From positions 1 through 64,000 of the forward strand of contig JACRNB010000001.1 of the NCBI GenBank assembly GCA_016219425.1: a stretch of 64,000 bases of DNA. The letters are read 5' to 3'. The position numbers and the translations under genes were made by a program. A model generated the notes under the pieces. That model did not search any database and had not been told where the DNA came from. It worked only from the letters and a program-made list of their open reading frames with translations. This stretch comes from Betaproteobacteria bacterium. Its GTDB lineage: Bacteria; Pseudomonadota; Gammaproteobacteria; Burkholderiales; Thiobacillaceae. The first letter of the stretch is position 1. Each line of letters begins with the position of its first letter. This document shows, piece after piece, positions 54,292-62,343 of this stretch.

Positions 54292-54737
54292 CAGTGTTGG
54301 CTCCGGTCGATTTCCATGTCCTGCCAGTCTTCCCTGCCGGCGCGCCAGAGGTCGTAGCTGGCCCAGGGCACCAGGGCGAGGATGAACAGCGCCCAGACGC
54401 CCATCCAGCCGGTAGGCAGGTGGGCGATGTCGTTGGACAGGATGGTGAGGAAGCCGACGATGGCGTAATACCGGTAGCCGGCCCATTTGGTGTAGTGGCA
54501 CACGATGGGGTTGGGGTGGTGGGCGACGGAGGCGTAGACGAAGATGGAGGCCGCGAGCCAGATCATCACCGGCGGCAGTGACATGGCCATGGGCAGGAAG
54601 GCCATCTTCTTGTCGGCGATCATCTGCCCCAGCCCGAACAGGCTGGCCGCCAGCAGGGTGGAGCCGACGGCGGCGAGGTTGAACAGGCGCGCGCTGAATT
54701 TGCAGGACGCGGCGCTGATGTGGTGCTTTTCGCTCAT
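54291..54737 (-). CDS. Membrane protein of unknown function upstream of bioB
   Basis: A 148-residue protein with four hydrophobic segments (about 22-40, 50-70, 88-104 and 108-125). The N-terminus and the [13 protein letters not shown] loop carry charged and aromatic residues. Its stop overlaps the bioB start (TGATG), so bioB is probably read by coupling from it. No known biotin-transport family is recognisable, and the length does not fit BioY. A role linked to biotin is only inference from position. Confidence 0.75.
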   Translation of the reverse strand: MSEKHHISAASCKFSARLFNLAAVGSTLLAASLFGLGQMIADKKMAFLPMAMSLPPVMIWLAASIFVYASVAHHPNPIVCHYTKWAGYRYYAIVGFLTILSNDIAHLPTGWMGVWALFILALVPWASYDLWRAGREDWQDMEIDRSQH

Positions 54738-54809
54738 GGACGCCTCATGTATGGGGGGCTGGCGGAGGGTGGCGCGGCATGGTGGGGGCGTGAAAGGAGG
54801 TTGTCAATT

Positions 54810-55565
54810 TTGTTTCGGCGTTATCTGAACAGCTGCGTTCAATTTGTGCAGTCGCGTGTGCCGCAGTCCTGTTTGCTGTGCGGGACGGGGGTCCGGGGCG
54901 CACTGTTGTGCGCGGGGTGCGCGGGCGATCTGCCGCAGTTGCCGGAGATGCGCTGCCCGCAGTGCGCCCTGCCTACGCCGGATGGGGGGTTGTGCGGTAA
55001 CTGCCTGAAGCGTCCGCCCCATTTCGACCGCACCCGTGCGGCGTTTCGCTATGGTTTTCCGTTGGATGCGTTGGTCCAGGCCTACAAGTACCGCCACAGG
55101 CTGGAACTGGCGGATTTGTTCGCGCATGCCCTGGCCGGGGAGTTGGTTGGGAAGGTTCTCCCTGTCAATGCGTTTGCCGGGCCGCCCCTGAAACGAGTTG
55201 GCCCCAACGGGGGCGCAGTTGACCTGATCCTGTGCATGCCCCTGCACCCGGATCGTCTGGCGGAGCGGGGTTACAACCAGGCGACGGAAATTGCGCGGCG
55301 TCTGGCGCGGCATCTGCAACAGCCTTGGGCGGCGGAGGCCTGCCGCCGCATCCGCGCAACGCCGCCGCAGGCCGGTCTGGGCCTGAAGGCGCGTCGAAGC
55401 AATCTGCGCGGGGCCTTCGTCTGTGACGCCGATCTGAGCGGGATGCGCGTCGCCCTGGTGGATGACGTGATGACCAGCGGCAGCAGCCTGAATGAATTGG
55501 CGCGGGTGGTGAAAAAGGCGGGAGCGGTGGAGGTGGAGGCCTGGGTGGTGGCGCGGACGCTGTAG
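54810..55565 (+). CDS. comF: ComF family phosphoribosyltransferase-like protein with in-frame insert
   Basis: A 251-residue ComF-type protein, needed for DNA uptake in naturally competent bacteria. A zinc-finger N-terminus (CLLCG, CAGC, CPQC, CGNC) is followed by the PRTase part with LVDDVMTSGSSLNEL near 216. About 18 residues near 118-136 (NAFAGPPLKRVGPNGG) separate the helix from the usual PDLI-VPLHP strand; the DNA there (about 55162-55218) is related to the repeat inside the ligase gene at 2597-2686. The start is TTG 54810 with a strong AAAGGAGG nine bases upstream. Confidence 0.88.
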   Translation: MFRRYLNSCVQFVQSRVPQSCLLCGTGVRGALLCAGCAGDLPQLPEMRCPQCALPTPDGGLCGNCLKRPPHFDRTRAAFRYGFPLDALVQAYKYRHRLELADLFAHALAGELVGKVLPVNAFAGPPLKRVGPNGGAVDLILCMPLHPDRLAERGYNQATEIARRLARHLQQPWAAEACRRIRATPPQAGLGLKARRSNLRGAFVCDADLSGMRVALVDDVMTSGSSLNELARVVKKAGAVEVEAWVVARTL

Positions 55566-55566
55566 A

Positions 55567-55995
55567 TCAAGCCAGCAGCCGCCGAATCGCAGCGGCGTTG
55601 CTCCAGGAAAAACACTGGTCCGCGGCCTCGGCGGCGGGCAACCAGAGGTAATTGAGGTGCTCGCGGGGGGAAAGGGTCACGGGTACGGGGTGCGGCGTGA
55701 GCAGGCCGAATACATGTTCCGTGTTGTGGGTGACGCCCGGTTCATAACGGTGGCGCCAGCGTTCAAAGATCTCGAAGCGGTTCTGCTGCCGCCAATCCGT
55801 GAGCGCGAACTGCATGGCGTCCAGCCCAGTCTCCTCGCCCACTTCCCGTATCGCTGTTTCGGTCAGGGTCTCGCCGGCATCCTGACTGCCGGTGACGGAT
55901 TGCCAGTAGCCCGGCGCATCCGCCCGTTCCAGCAGCAGCACCTGTCGGTCAGGGGTGTGGATGACGACCAGCACCGAGACGGGAATCTTGTACAT
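55567..55995 (-). CDS. nudB: Dihydroneopterin triphosphate diphosphatase
   Basis: A 142-residue Nudix hydrolase. The start YKIPVSVLVVIHTPDRQVLLLERAD and the Nudix box GSQDAGETLTETAIREVGEE near 37 fit NudB, which removes pyrophosphate from the FolE product in folate synthesis. It converges with comF, one base apart. Confidence 0.9.
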   Translation of the reverse strand: MYKIPVSVLVVIHTPDRQVLLLERADAPGYWQSVTGSQDAGETLTETAIREVGEETGLDAMQFALTDWRQQNRFEIFERWRHRYEPGVTHNTEHVFGLLTPHPVPVTLSPREHLNYLWLPAAEAADQCFSWSNAAAIRRLLA

Positions 55996-56000
55996 CCGCC

Positions 56001-56576
56001 TCAGAACAGTTCGATATCGGAACTGTCGCCCGCCTGGCCCTGGCGGGCGCTGAGATAGCGTTCCAGCGCAGCCTGGACATCGCCGGTGGAGACGAGGGTG
56101 TCGAACATCAGTTTTTCGTCTTCCATGGTGTACTTGGCCCGGATCTTCTGTTGCAGGGCGTGCCAGGAGAAGGGGTTGTAGAGCTGGCCAGGGTCATTGA
56201 CGATGCCGGAGAGGTCTTCCAGGCTGCGGCAGACGTGGGACAGGCGCTGGGTCAGCCGGTCATAGAACTGGAAGGCGACGATGGCATGCTGCATCTGCCC
56301 GGAAACCGCTACGCCGGCCTCCTCAATGGATTGCTTGACCGGCGATTCGGGCAGGGTGTGCGCCGCCTCCACCAGAGCCATCAGATTGCCGTACATGCCT
56401 GTAAAGGAGTTGGTCAGCACCTCGACGGAACCGCTGGAGTCCTTCAGCGCCATTTCGATCTGCGCCATGGCCAGATTCAGCATCAGTATGGTTTCCCGCA
56501 CCTGGCTCCAGTCGAGGTCCGGTCTGGCTGCCGTGGATGGGGTGGTGGTGAAGTCGCTTGCTGTGTTTTCAGGCAT
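56001..56576 (-). CDS. Helical protein with CheZ-like motif, function unproven
   Basis: A 191-residue, mostly helical, soluble protein. The segment FQFYDRLTQRLSHV near 102-115 sits on a long helix and keeps an aspartate and a glutamine four residues apart, as in the CheZ phosphatase (DLTGQ). The C-terminus ends in a short acidic, hydrophobic peptide (SSDIELF) after a flexible stretch, as in CheZ proteins that use a tail to bind CheY. No chemotaxis genes lie nearby. It ends 5 bases before nudB. Confidence 0.6.
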   Translation of the reverse strand: MPENTASDFTTTPSTAARPDLDWSQVRETILMLNLAMAQIEMALKDSSGSVEVLTNSFTGMYGNLMALVEAAHTLPESPVKQSIEEAGVAVSGQMQHAIVAFQFYDRLTQRLSHVCRSLEDLSGIVNDPGQLYNPFSWHALQQKIRAKYTMEDEKLMFDTLVSTGDVQAALERYLSARQGQAGDSSDIELF

Positions 56577-56704
56577 TTCCTGCGCTCTCCGATCCGTTTC
56601 TACGCTGTCGGTCGGTTCGTTTTTCGCCTGCGGCTGAACCGACTACTGCCCCCTTAACGGCGGGCAAGGAAAAAACTTGAAGTAGAGCGGGAATGCCGAC
56701 GGGT

Positions 56705-57358
56705 TCAGCGCCGGCTGGACAGGAAGGCGGCGAGCGCCTTGATCTGCTGATCCGTCAGGGTCTTGGAGATGCCCGTCATGCGGATATCGACGCGCATGCC
56801 CCGACCCTCGCGGTATTGCTTAAGGGCGTTGACGATGTAGCTTGCGCGTTGGCCCGCCAAGCGTGCGACCTCATGATTGCCCTTGGCCTCGGCGCCATGG
56901 CAGCCAACGCAGGACTGCATGAAGTGTCTGCGACCGGATTCAATCAGACGGGAATCTTCCGCCGGGGAGGGCGCCACATCCTGAGCGGCATAGAAGATCG
57001 TCATGTTGAAGCGGTCTTCCGGTTTGAGGACTCTCACCAGACCGGACATGAACTCGTCTTTGCGCCGGCCATCCGCGAATTTTTCGGTCTGATTCAGCAG
57101 ATAGATGGGGTTTTGCCCTGCCAGATTTGGGACATCGTCCTGCACGCTGTTGCCGGTGTCACCGTGACAGTTGGCGCACAGGCTGGCGGCCTTTTTGCCC
57201 GCGCGAACGGCGGCGGCGCGCAGTTTGGGGTCCGCCATGGCGTTTTCCAGTCGCGCCTCGGTGTCTTTGGAGACGGATGCCGCCGCTGCGGAACGGGTCG
57301 GTTGCATCGCAATAAGACAGACGGCGATCATCAGGCAGGTGTAATGCGAGGGATTCAT
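56705..57358 (-). CDS. Diheme cytochrome c4-type protein
   Basis: A 217-residue periplasmic cytochrome with a signal peptide (about 1-25) and two c-heme domains: CANCH near 61 and CVGCH near 150. Each domain has its own distal methionine candidate (EFMSGL and VDIRMTG). Cytochrome c4 passes electrons to terminal oxidases. It lies 124 bp from the sensor-like gene on the same strand. Confidence 0.9.
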   Translation of the reverse strand: MNPSHYTCLMIAVCLIAMQPTRSAAAASVSKDTEARLENAMADPKLRAAAVRAGKKAASLCANCHGDTGNSVQDDVPNLAGQNPIYLLNQTEKFADGRRKDEFMSGLVRVLKPEDRFNMTIFYAAQDVAPSPAEDSRLIESGRRHFMQSCVGCHGAEAKGNHEVARLAGQRASYIVNALKQYREGRGMRVDIRMTGISKTLTDQQIKALAAFLSSRR

Positions 57359-57482
57359 GAGCGTACTGGCAGTCGGGTCTTCCGACAGTGTACCGCTTCA
57401 AATTGCTTTAAGCACCCGCACACCCCCCCTCCTGAGCATTGGCGCTCAGGACGATGAGGCGATGATTTGTGTTGCTCGCTGT

Positions 57483-58316
57483 TTATCGTCGCCGCAGTTT
57501 GTTGCCTCCCGTTTCAGGGGCTGCCGCCAGTTTCGAATACAGGCCGGTGGTTCGGTCCATGACTTCCAGGATGCGCTCGCTGGTTGTGGCCACGTCGGTG
57601 GCAAAGGCTATGTCCTGGCTGCCACCCCCCTGCTGGAGCAGGGCCTGTTCAAAGAACAGCCATTGCGTCTTGGCCAGTTCGAGTTCGCTCTTGATCTTGT
57701 CGGTGTTCTCCGGCGCCCGGCTGAGGGCCTGCATGGCGCTGATGAATTCGCGCTGCGCAAGCTGCGCCTGCTGCGTCATTTCCGGCGAACTGATTCCCCA
57801 CTGGCGGAACATGTAGAACTTGGCCAGCCGCTGGGAAAGCATCCGCTGTCGACCTGCAATATTGATCAGGCGGCCCACGCTGGTGCCGGCCTGGAGTTCC
57901 AATTGCGTGGTGGCCAAGTGGGCCAGACTCAGGGCTTCTTCGCTCAAACCGGCAATCTTTTTGGCGTTTGCCAGGTGGGGGTTCCCCGAAAGCACCTGTT
58001 CGTATTGACGCCAGACCTTTTCGAGTTCTTCGTAGGTGGAGCGCACATCGGGCGTGGGAGCATAGGTTTTGAGTTCTGCCAGATGCTCCCGGTACAACTG
58101 CATGGACGCATCCAGGATCTTCCGGGATTTCTCCGGCACGATGCCCAGACCGGACTGGCAGTACGCCTTGGCCATGCGCTGGGACAGCATGCGCATTCGT
58201 CCGGCCTTGTTGATGGCGTCCTGGATGTCGCTGACCGCGCCCCAGGAAAACCCAGGCAACAAGCCGGCGGCCATGGCTGCCGCTGCAAGCAGAAAAGTCC
58301 TACGCCGAACCGTCAC
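57483..58316 (-). CDS. Exported protein with two PilJ/NarX-type sensor domains
   Basis: A 277-residue exported protein. After a twin-arginine-like or Sec signal (RRRTFLLAAAAMAAG) come two PilJ-type four-helix units, marked by AGRMRMLSQRMAKAY near 39 and AGRQRMLSQRLAKFY near 155. The same motif forms the ligand-binding P-box of NarX. There is no membrane anchor, kinase or methyl-accepting part, so it would act as a free periplasmic binding protein. It could bind nitrate or nitrite or another ligand and present it to a membrane sensor. That is inference. Confidence 0.85.
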   Translation of the reverse strand: MTVRRRTFLLAAAAMAAGLLPGFSWGAVSDIQDAINKAGRMRMLSQRMAKAYCQSGLGIVPEKSRKILDASMQLYREHLAELKTYAPTPDVRSTYEELEKVWRQYEQVLSGNPHLANAKKIAGLSEEALSLAHLATTQLELQAGTSVGRLINIAGRQRMLSQRLAKFYMFRQWGISSPEMTQQAQLAQREFISAMQALSRAPENTDKIKSELELAKTQWLFFEQALLQQGGGSQDIAFATDVATTSERILEVMDRTTGLYSKLAAAPETGGNKLRRR

Positions 58317-58493
58317 GCCGAAATGCCTCTGTTGCCGGGGAAGAGAGGGCTATTCCAACACGGCAGGCGCCCCGAAATTCCGCTGCATCCGGGGTTTCGT
58401 GGGTATCACCAAGGGGGTATTTGCCGGAACGGAAAATTGCGCATGCTGAAAAGAACGCCTCCGCACGGGCGCTGGAATTCGGCTTTTGCGCTG

Positions 58494-58522
58494 TTGACAC
58501 GATGCAGGGGCATCAAGATAAT
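58494..58522 (+). promoter_or_regulatory. Sigma-70 promoter of the tRNA-Gly-Cys operon
   Basis: TTGACA (58494-58499), a 17-base spacer and GATAAT (58517-58522) are near consensus and lie 14 bases before tRNA-Gly. Confidence 0.88.
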
Positions 58523-58536
58523 GCGCACCCTTCGCA

Positions 58537-58612
<76 letters not shown>

Positions 58613-58621
58613 GATCACCAT

Positions 58622-58654
58622 GGGGAAAGCCGAAAAGCTTTCCCCTTATGTTTT
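58622..58654 (+). terminator. Hairpin between tRNA-Gly and tRNA-Cys
   Basis: GGGGAAAGC (58622-58630) pairs with GCTTTCCCC (58637-58645), followed by TTATGTTTT. It looks like an intrinsic terminator, but tRNA-Cys has no separate clear promoter, so it may be leaky or a processing signal. Confidence 0.65.
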
Positions 58655-58662
58655 CGGCCCCC

Positions 58663-58736
58663 GGCGCGTTAGCAAAGCGGTTATGCACCGGATTGCAAAT
58701 CCGTGTAGGTCGGTTCGACTCCGGCACGCGCCTCCA
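58663..58736 (+). tRNA. tRNA-Cys (anticodon GCA)
   Basis: A 74-base tRNA. The anticodon loop TTGCAAA holds GCA, the T arm is CGG-TTCGACT-CCG, and the acceptor GGCGCGT/ACGCGCC ends in encoded CCA. The integrative element begins just after it, so its 3' end is the likely attachment site. Confidence 0.97.
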
Positions 58737-59144
58737 GTGTCCATGCGGCTTCCCAGACGGGAAGCCGTTTTTGTTTGCGGACCTGCCGAAAAAAGTAAGC
58801 GAATAGTAAGCGGATTTCGGCAATGCCCATCAATGCGCCGGGGGAAAATCTCCGCCTCCGGGCGGTCGCTGCCGAAGTCTGGAAGTCTGGAATTACCCCG
58901 CGCGCGCCTACGCCCGCGCACGCGAGAGAGAGGGGGCGTCCGTTCCCTGGTCGATGGAGTCTGTCTGTTTGGATATCCACTCACCAAGCGCCGCGCCGGG
59001 GCGGGGGAATGGTGGCTTCAGGGTATCGGGCGGCTCGATGCGCAAGACTGCATGCTCGCCCACATGGGGGTTGCATGTTCAGTACCTCCCTGAGCCACCG
59101 CCTGGCGGAACAACGCGGTTCGCATTACCCGCATGGCGATGTGC
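58737..59144. other. Left end of the integrative element, no gene
   Basis: After the tRNA terminator the stretch contains two 11-base tandem units AGTAAGCGAAT and AGTAAGCGGAT (58794-58815), a GC-rich run near 58895-58940 (alternating GC steps) and no credible gene. The tandem units could be integrase arm sites. I cannot see a matching copy of the tRNA end inside the window. Confidence 0.5.
58746..58776 (+). terminator. Rho-independent terminator after tRNA-Cys
   Basis: CGGCTTCCC-AGAC-GGGAAGCCG is followed by TTTTTGTTT. It ends the tRNA operon. Confidence 0.93.
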
Positions 59145-59444
59145 TCAGGAGGAACCGCGCATTTCCCCGCCTGCGACCACCACATCATCCAGGTCCACCA
59201 CGCGCCGCCAGCCGTCCGGGTCTTGCCGGGCAGCCTCCAGGGCCAGGGCCAATTCATCGCCGGAGTAGTTCCAGCGTTCGGCCATTGCCAGGATGCGCCG
59301 CTCAAGATCAAGTGCGTTTTCCTGAAAACGTGCCCCGTGGCTACTGCAAAAACTGTCAAAAGGGGCTTCTTGCAGTTTTTGCAGTGGGGAGGGCGGGCAC
59401 TTTTCCGAATCCATGCCCTTCAGTCGGTCGATGTAGCCCATCAT
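59145..59444 (-). CDS. Small element protein of unknown function
   Basis: A 99-residue protein. Its ATG (59442-59444) overlaps the stop of the DUF3987 gene (ATGATG), so the two are coupled. Residues about 20-40 (PLQKLQEAPFDSFCSSHGARF) are encoded across an exact 13-base inverted repeat. The second half (about 45-75) is helical and includes LALALEAARQDPDGWRRVVDLDD. Similar small proteins often follow DUF3987 genes in integrative elements; their role is unknown. Confidence 0.7.
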   Translation of the reverse strand: MMGYIDRLKGMDSEKCPPSPLQKLQEAPFDSFCSSHGARFQENALDLERRILAMAERWNYSGDELALALEAARQDPDGWRRVVDLDDVVVAGGEMRGSS

Positions 59445-61063
59445 GCACCCCCCCTCGGGTTCACCGCGTACACGGTGCCAGGCCGCCCGCCGGTGTCGGT
59501 CTTCGTGGCCGCCAGCCAGTCGAGTTCCACCAGCAGCCCCAGTGCTTCGGCAATCTGTGTCCGGTCGGAGAGTTGCGCCCACCCTGGCCGCCATACCTGC
59601 CAACTGGCAAATGCCCGGGGCAAGTCTCCCTTGCGGATGCGGGCAAGGATGGCCTTCGCCGCCCCCACCTCGGGCATGGTGACGCTGGCATAGGCCCGGC
59701 GGGCATGGGTTTCCAGGTATTCCACCCAGGCCAGGGCTTGCAGGGTGGCCCGTTCCGTTACCTGGCCGGTGCCGCCGCCGGCCAGGTGCAGCACCAGCGC
59801 CAGGGCGGGAACCAGCTTCCGATACTTGGCCAGGTGGGATTCCATCGCCGGATGTAGTTCCCCGGCCCGCAGGCGGGTTTCCAGGTCGGTGCGCCATTCC
59901 AGGAACAGCCCCAGGCCACCCGCATCAAAGCGCAGATAGGGCAGGCCCTCGGGTTCGCCGTCCATGTCGGTGTCACGTTGCGCACCGATGGCCTCGGGGG
60001 TGAGGGTGTCCAGGGTCTCGAACACCTTGAAGGCCGTGCGCTTGGCTTCACCGTCCGGCCATCTGTCCACGTTGCGCCAGTCGCCCCCGGTGTCGGGCCA
60101 GACCAGCAGACCGAAACGCTGGATCAGGCCATCGTCGCCCGCGCCGCCCTTCACTGCATGGCGGATGTACTCGGCAATCCGTCCGGGTTGGGTGGAACCC
60201 AGCATGGAGAGACAGACGGCGGGAATGAGCAGGTTCAGGCCGCGCCCGATTCGGTCGAAGGTGTAGGAGGAATTGCCATTCCAGCCGGTCAGGTAGAAGC
60301 CGCGCGCTTCGGCCTGGTCTTCGCGGTCAAGCCCTTTCAGCAGGGAAACCATTTCATCCCGATGCACCAGCAAGCCGTTCGGATTCTGCCGATGCAGTTC
60401 TCCCAGGGAGGCCGCGTTGCTGTCCACCGCGATGTAGCGGCGCACGGTCGGGGCTTCCGGTTCCTCGCTGTTGAGGTAGTCGGACACGTCGGTTTCCGGC
60501 GCCCTGGCCAGCACCTTGCGCGCGGCCTTCTCGCCTTCTTCGGCGCGCAGCTTCGCCAGCTTCACGGCTCGCGCGTAGTTCTTGGCTTCGGCCTGGTGGG
60601 CTTCCGTCGCCGTTGCCGCCAGCCGCTTGATCGGCGACAAGGCCGCTTCCAGGGCGGGGCTTTTCAACACGCCAGGCCGCCCCACCACCAGCGCCCATTG
60701 GTTCGGGGTCTCGGTCCAGTCGGTGCGCGATTGCGGGCGGATGCCCAGCTTGCGCCCGATGATGGAACCCAGGCCGGCCATGATCGCCACCGCCACGAAG
60801 TCGGGGGCGCACTGGACACGCTCGCAAATATCCGATGCCCAGGGTTTGAGGGTGTCGGGCAGCAAGGCGAGGTCGAAGGCCGCCACCGGGGGCAGGCCAT
60901 CGGGCAGGGGTTGCGGTTCCGGCCAGCCGTTGCCCTCAGAATCGCCCGCTGGCGCGTTCCGCCCGGCTTGTTGATGCAAGGGTGTCATCTGGCCTGTTCG
61001 GGCCTGTCTCGCGGCATCAATGCGTGCCGCCGCTTGGTTATAGCGGCTCAGTGGGTTGTCCAT
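59441..61063 (-). CDS. DUF3987 (YfjI-like) element protein
   Basis: A 540-residue protein of the DUF3987 family, common in integrative elements and prophages next to primase-like genes. Residues about 60-110 hold the start of the domain (LPDTLKPWASDICERVQ, VAIMAGLGSIIGRKLG), then WALVVGRPGVLKSPAL near 128, a P-loop-like segment. The C-terminus resembles a winged-helix part (DRTQIAEALGLLVELDWL). A role in element replication is likely but unproven. It overlaps the primase-like gene by 16 bp. Confidence 0.85.
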   Translation of the reverse strand: MDNPLSRYNQAAARIDAARQARTGQMTPLHQQAGRNAPAGDSEGNGWPEPQPLPDGLPPVAAFDLALLPDTLKPWASDICERVQCAPDFVAVAIMAGLGSIIGRKLGIRPQSRTDWTETPNQWALVVGRPGVLKSPALEAALSPIKRLAATATEAHQAEAKNYARAVKLAKLRAEEGEKAARKVLARAPETDVSDYLNSEEPEAPTVRRYIAVDSNAASLGELHRQNPNGLLVHRDEMVSLLKGLDREDQAEARGFYLTGWNGNSSYTFDRIGRGLNLLIPAVCLSMLGSTQPGRIAEYIRHAVKGGAGDDGLIQRFGLLVWPDTGGDWRNVDRWPDGEAKRTAFKVFETLDTLTPEAIGAQRDTDMDGEPEGLPYLRFDAGGLGLFLEWRTDLETRLRAGELHPAMESHLAKYRKLVPALALVLHLAGGGTGQVTERATLQALAWVEYLETHARRAYASVTMPEVGAAKAILARIRKGDLPRAFASWQVWRPGWAQLSDRTQIAEALGLLVELDWLAATKTDTGGRPGTVYAVNPRGGA

Positions 61064-61479
61064 ACCACCCCCTCCGCCGCTTCGATGCGCTCCACCGCCA
61101 AGGCCAGGCGCTCGAAGTCAGCATCCGACAGCGCCTTGCCCTCCAGGGTTTCCAATGCCGCCAGATAGACAAGCTTGGCCTCGAAGACGAGACAGCGCAG
61201 GGCGTCCGCCGCACTGAACGGGTTGCGTTCGGGCTTCCGCCCATCCAGCAGGGGGCGGGGCGGGAACAGGTCGGACATATTCATGCCCAGGGCAGCGAGG
61301 ATTTCATCGACGCTATCGCCCCCGAAGTCGTGCAGCAGCACGCGGCCATCTGGTAGCGCGCGGATCGTCATGCTGGGGTGTTTGTCGTCCCGTGTCGGGC
61401 AGGATGCAATCCACCTATCCGGGCCGGTGCGCTTTACCCGGTCCAGACGTGAAAGCAGGTCATCGGCGCTCATATCCAT
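61048..61479 (-). CDS. Primase-like zinc-binding protein
   Basis: A 143-residue protein whose first half resembles the CHC2/P4-type primase zinc domain: RWIASCPTRDDKHPSMTIR near 22-40, then VLLHDFGGDSVDEILAALG. Only one cysteine remains in this part, so a normal CHC2 zinc site is not complete. The second half (about 85-143) is a helical region with no recognised domain. ATG 61473 would suit the GGGG SD better than 61479. It probably acts with the DUF3987 protein in element replication. Confidence 0.75.
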   Translation of the reverse strand: MDMSADDLLSRLDRVKRTGPDRWIASCPTRDDKHPSMTIRALPDGRVLLHDFGGDSVDEILAALGMNMSDLFPPRPLLDGRKPERNPFSAADALRCLVFEAKLVYLAALETLEGKALSDADFERLALAVERIEAAEGVVWTTH

Positions 61480-61501
61480 CCCCTGCGCAATGCCCAGGCC
61501 G

Positions 61502-61753
61502 TCACCGGCCCTGTCCGGATTCGTTTTGATGGACGGGGGGGCTCATTTCTGGCCCCAGTTCTTCCTCCGGCTGGGTGTGCAGGCCAGTGGACAGGCGTTC
61601 TACGGCATCAGCCGGCCAGAGAAGCAGCCTATTCGGCATCTTGACGGGGCGCAGGCCGAAGTAATGCCCGTTCCGACAAAGGTTGGCACGCAGGGTTTGC
61701 GGCTTGATGCCCAAGCGTTCGGCCAGGGCTTCGGTAGTCAGGTGGGTTTGCAT
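61502..61753 (-). CDS. AlpA-like DNA-binding regulator
   Basis: An 83-residue helix-turn-helix protein. LTTEALAERLGIKPQTLRANL near 5-25 is the HTH, followed by a wing (RPVKMPNRLLLWPADAVERL). Such proteins control integrase or excision in P4-like elements. It is the first of the coupled replication genes of the element, 22 bases before the primase-like gene. Confidence 0.8.
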   Translation of the reverse strand: MQTHLTTEALAERLGIKPQTLRANLCRNGHYFGLRPVKMPNRLLLWPADAVERLSTGLHTQPEEELGPEMSPPVHQNESGQGR

Positions 61754-62007
61754 CGCATCGCCTTTCGATGAATGCCGGGGCGTTTCCCGGCGTCGATGCG
61801 GATGCTGCCCGCCCCCCTCCGTACTATGTGGCCGCGTTGTACGGTTTTTGCGGTTGCGTCGGCGTCGATGCGTAGGCTATTCGTTCGCGGTCATTGGCCA
61901 GCTATAGGCTCGATGCCACGCTGCAAGCTGGCGTGACGCGGCAACAAGTGGCCCAACTTCCCCCGCGCGCGCTTGTTCAACAAGCTCTGCCCAGTCGAAT
62001 GATGGCT
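61754..62007. other. Gap in the element between regulator and antitoxin
   Basis: This 254-bp stretch lies upstream of the AlpA-like gene and should contain its promoter. I see no gene and no clear hexamers. Confidence 0.4.
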
Positions 62008-62343
62008 TCATGCTGTTGCGGCCTGAGCCTCCTCGTGGTGTCGATCTCGGGTGACAGCCAGGCGCAGCCCAGCCCCGGCCAGGATGGCCAGCAAGGTTTT
62101 CAGCGTCGGGTTGCCCTTGGGCGACAGGGCGCGGTAAAGGCTCTCGCGCTGGATGCCGGCCCGGTCTGCCACGGCATCCATGCCTTGTGCTTGCGCCACT
62201 TGGCGCAGCGCCATCAGCAGGGCCTCGCGGCCTCCCGGTTCGTCTATCGCTTCCAGGCTGGCGGCCAGGTATTCATCGGCAAAGCTGGCATCCTCGCGCA
62301 GTAGTTCGACCATCATTTCATCGTGTGGGCGTGATGCTTTCAT
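62008..62343 (-). CDS. HigA-like antitoxin
   Basis: A 111-residue DNA-binding protein with the addiction-module antidote pattern: the HTH VAQAQGMDAVADRAGIQRE near 47-66, then SLYRALSPKGNPTLKTLLAIL near 68-88. Its ATG overlaps the toxin stop by 4 bp (ATGA). The toxin gene comes first, as in higBA systems. Confidence 0.88.
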   Translation of the reverse strand: MKASRPHDEMMVELLREDASFADEYLAASLEAIDEPGGREALLMALRQVAQAQGMDAVADRAGIQRESLYRALSPKGNPTLKTLLAILAGAGLRLAVTRDRHHEEAQAATA

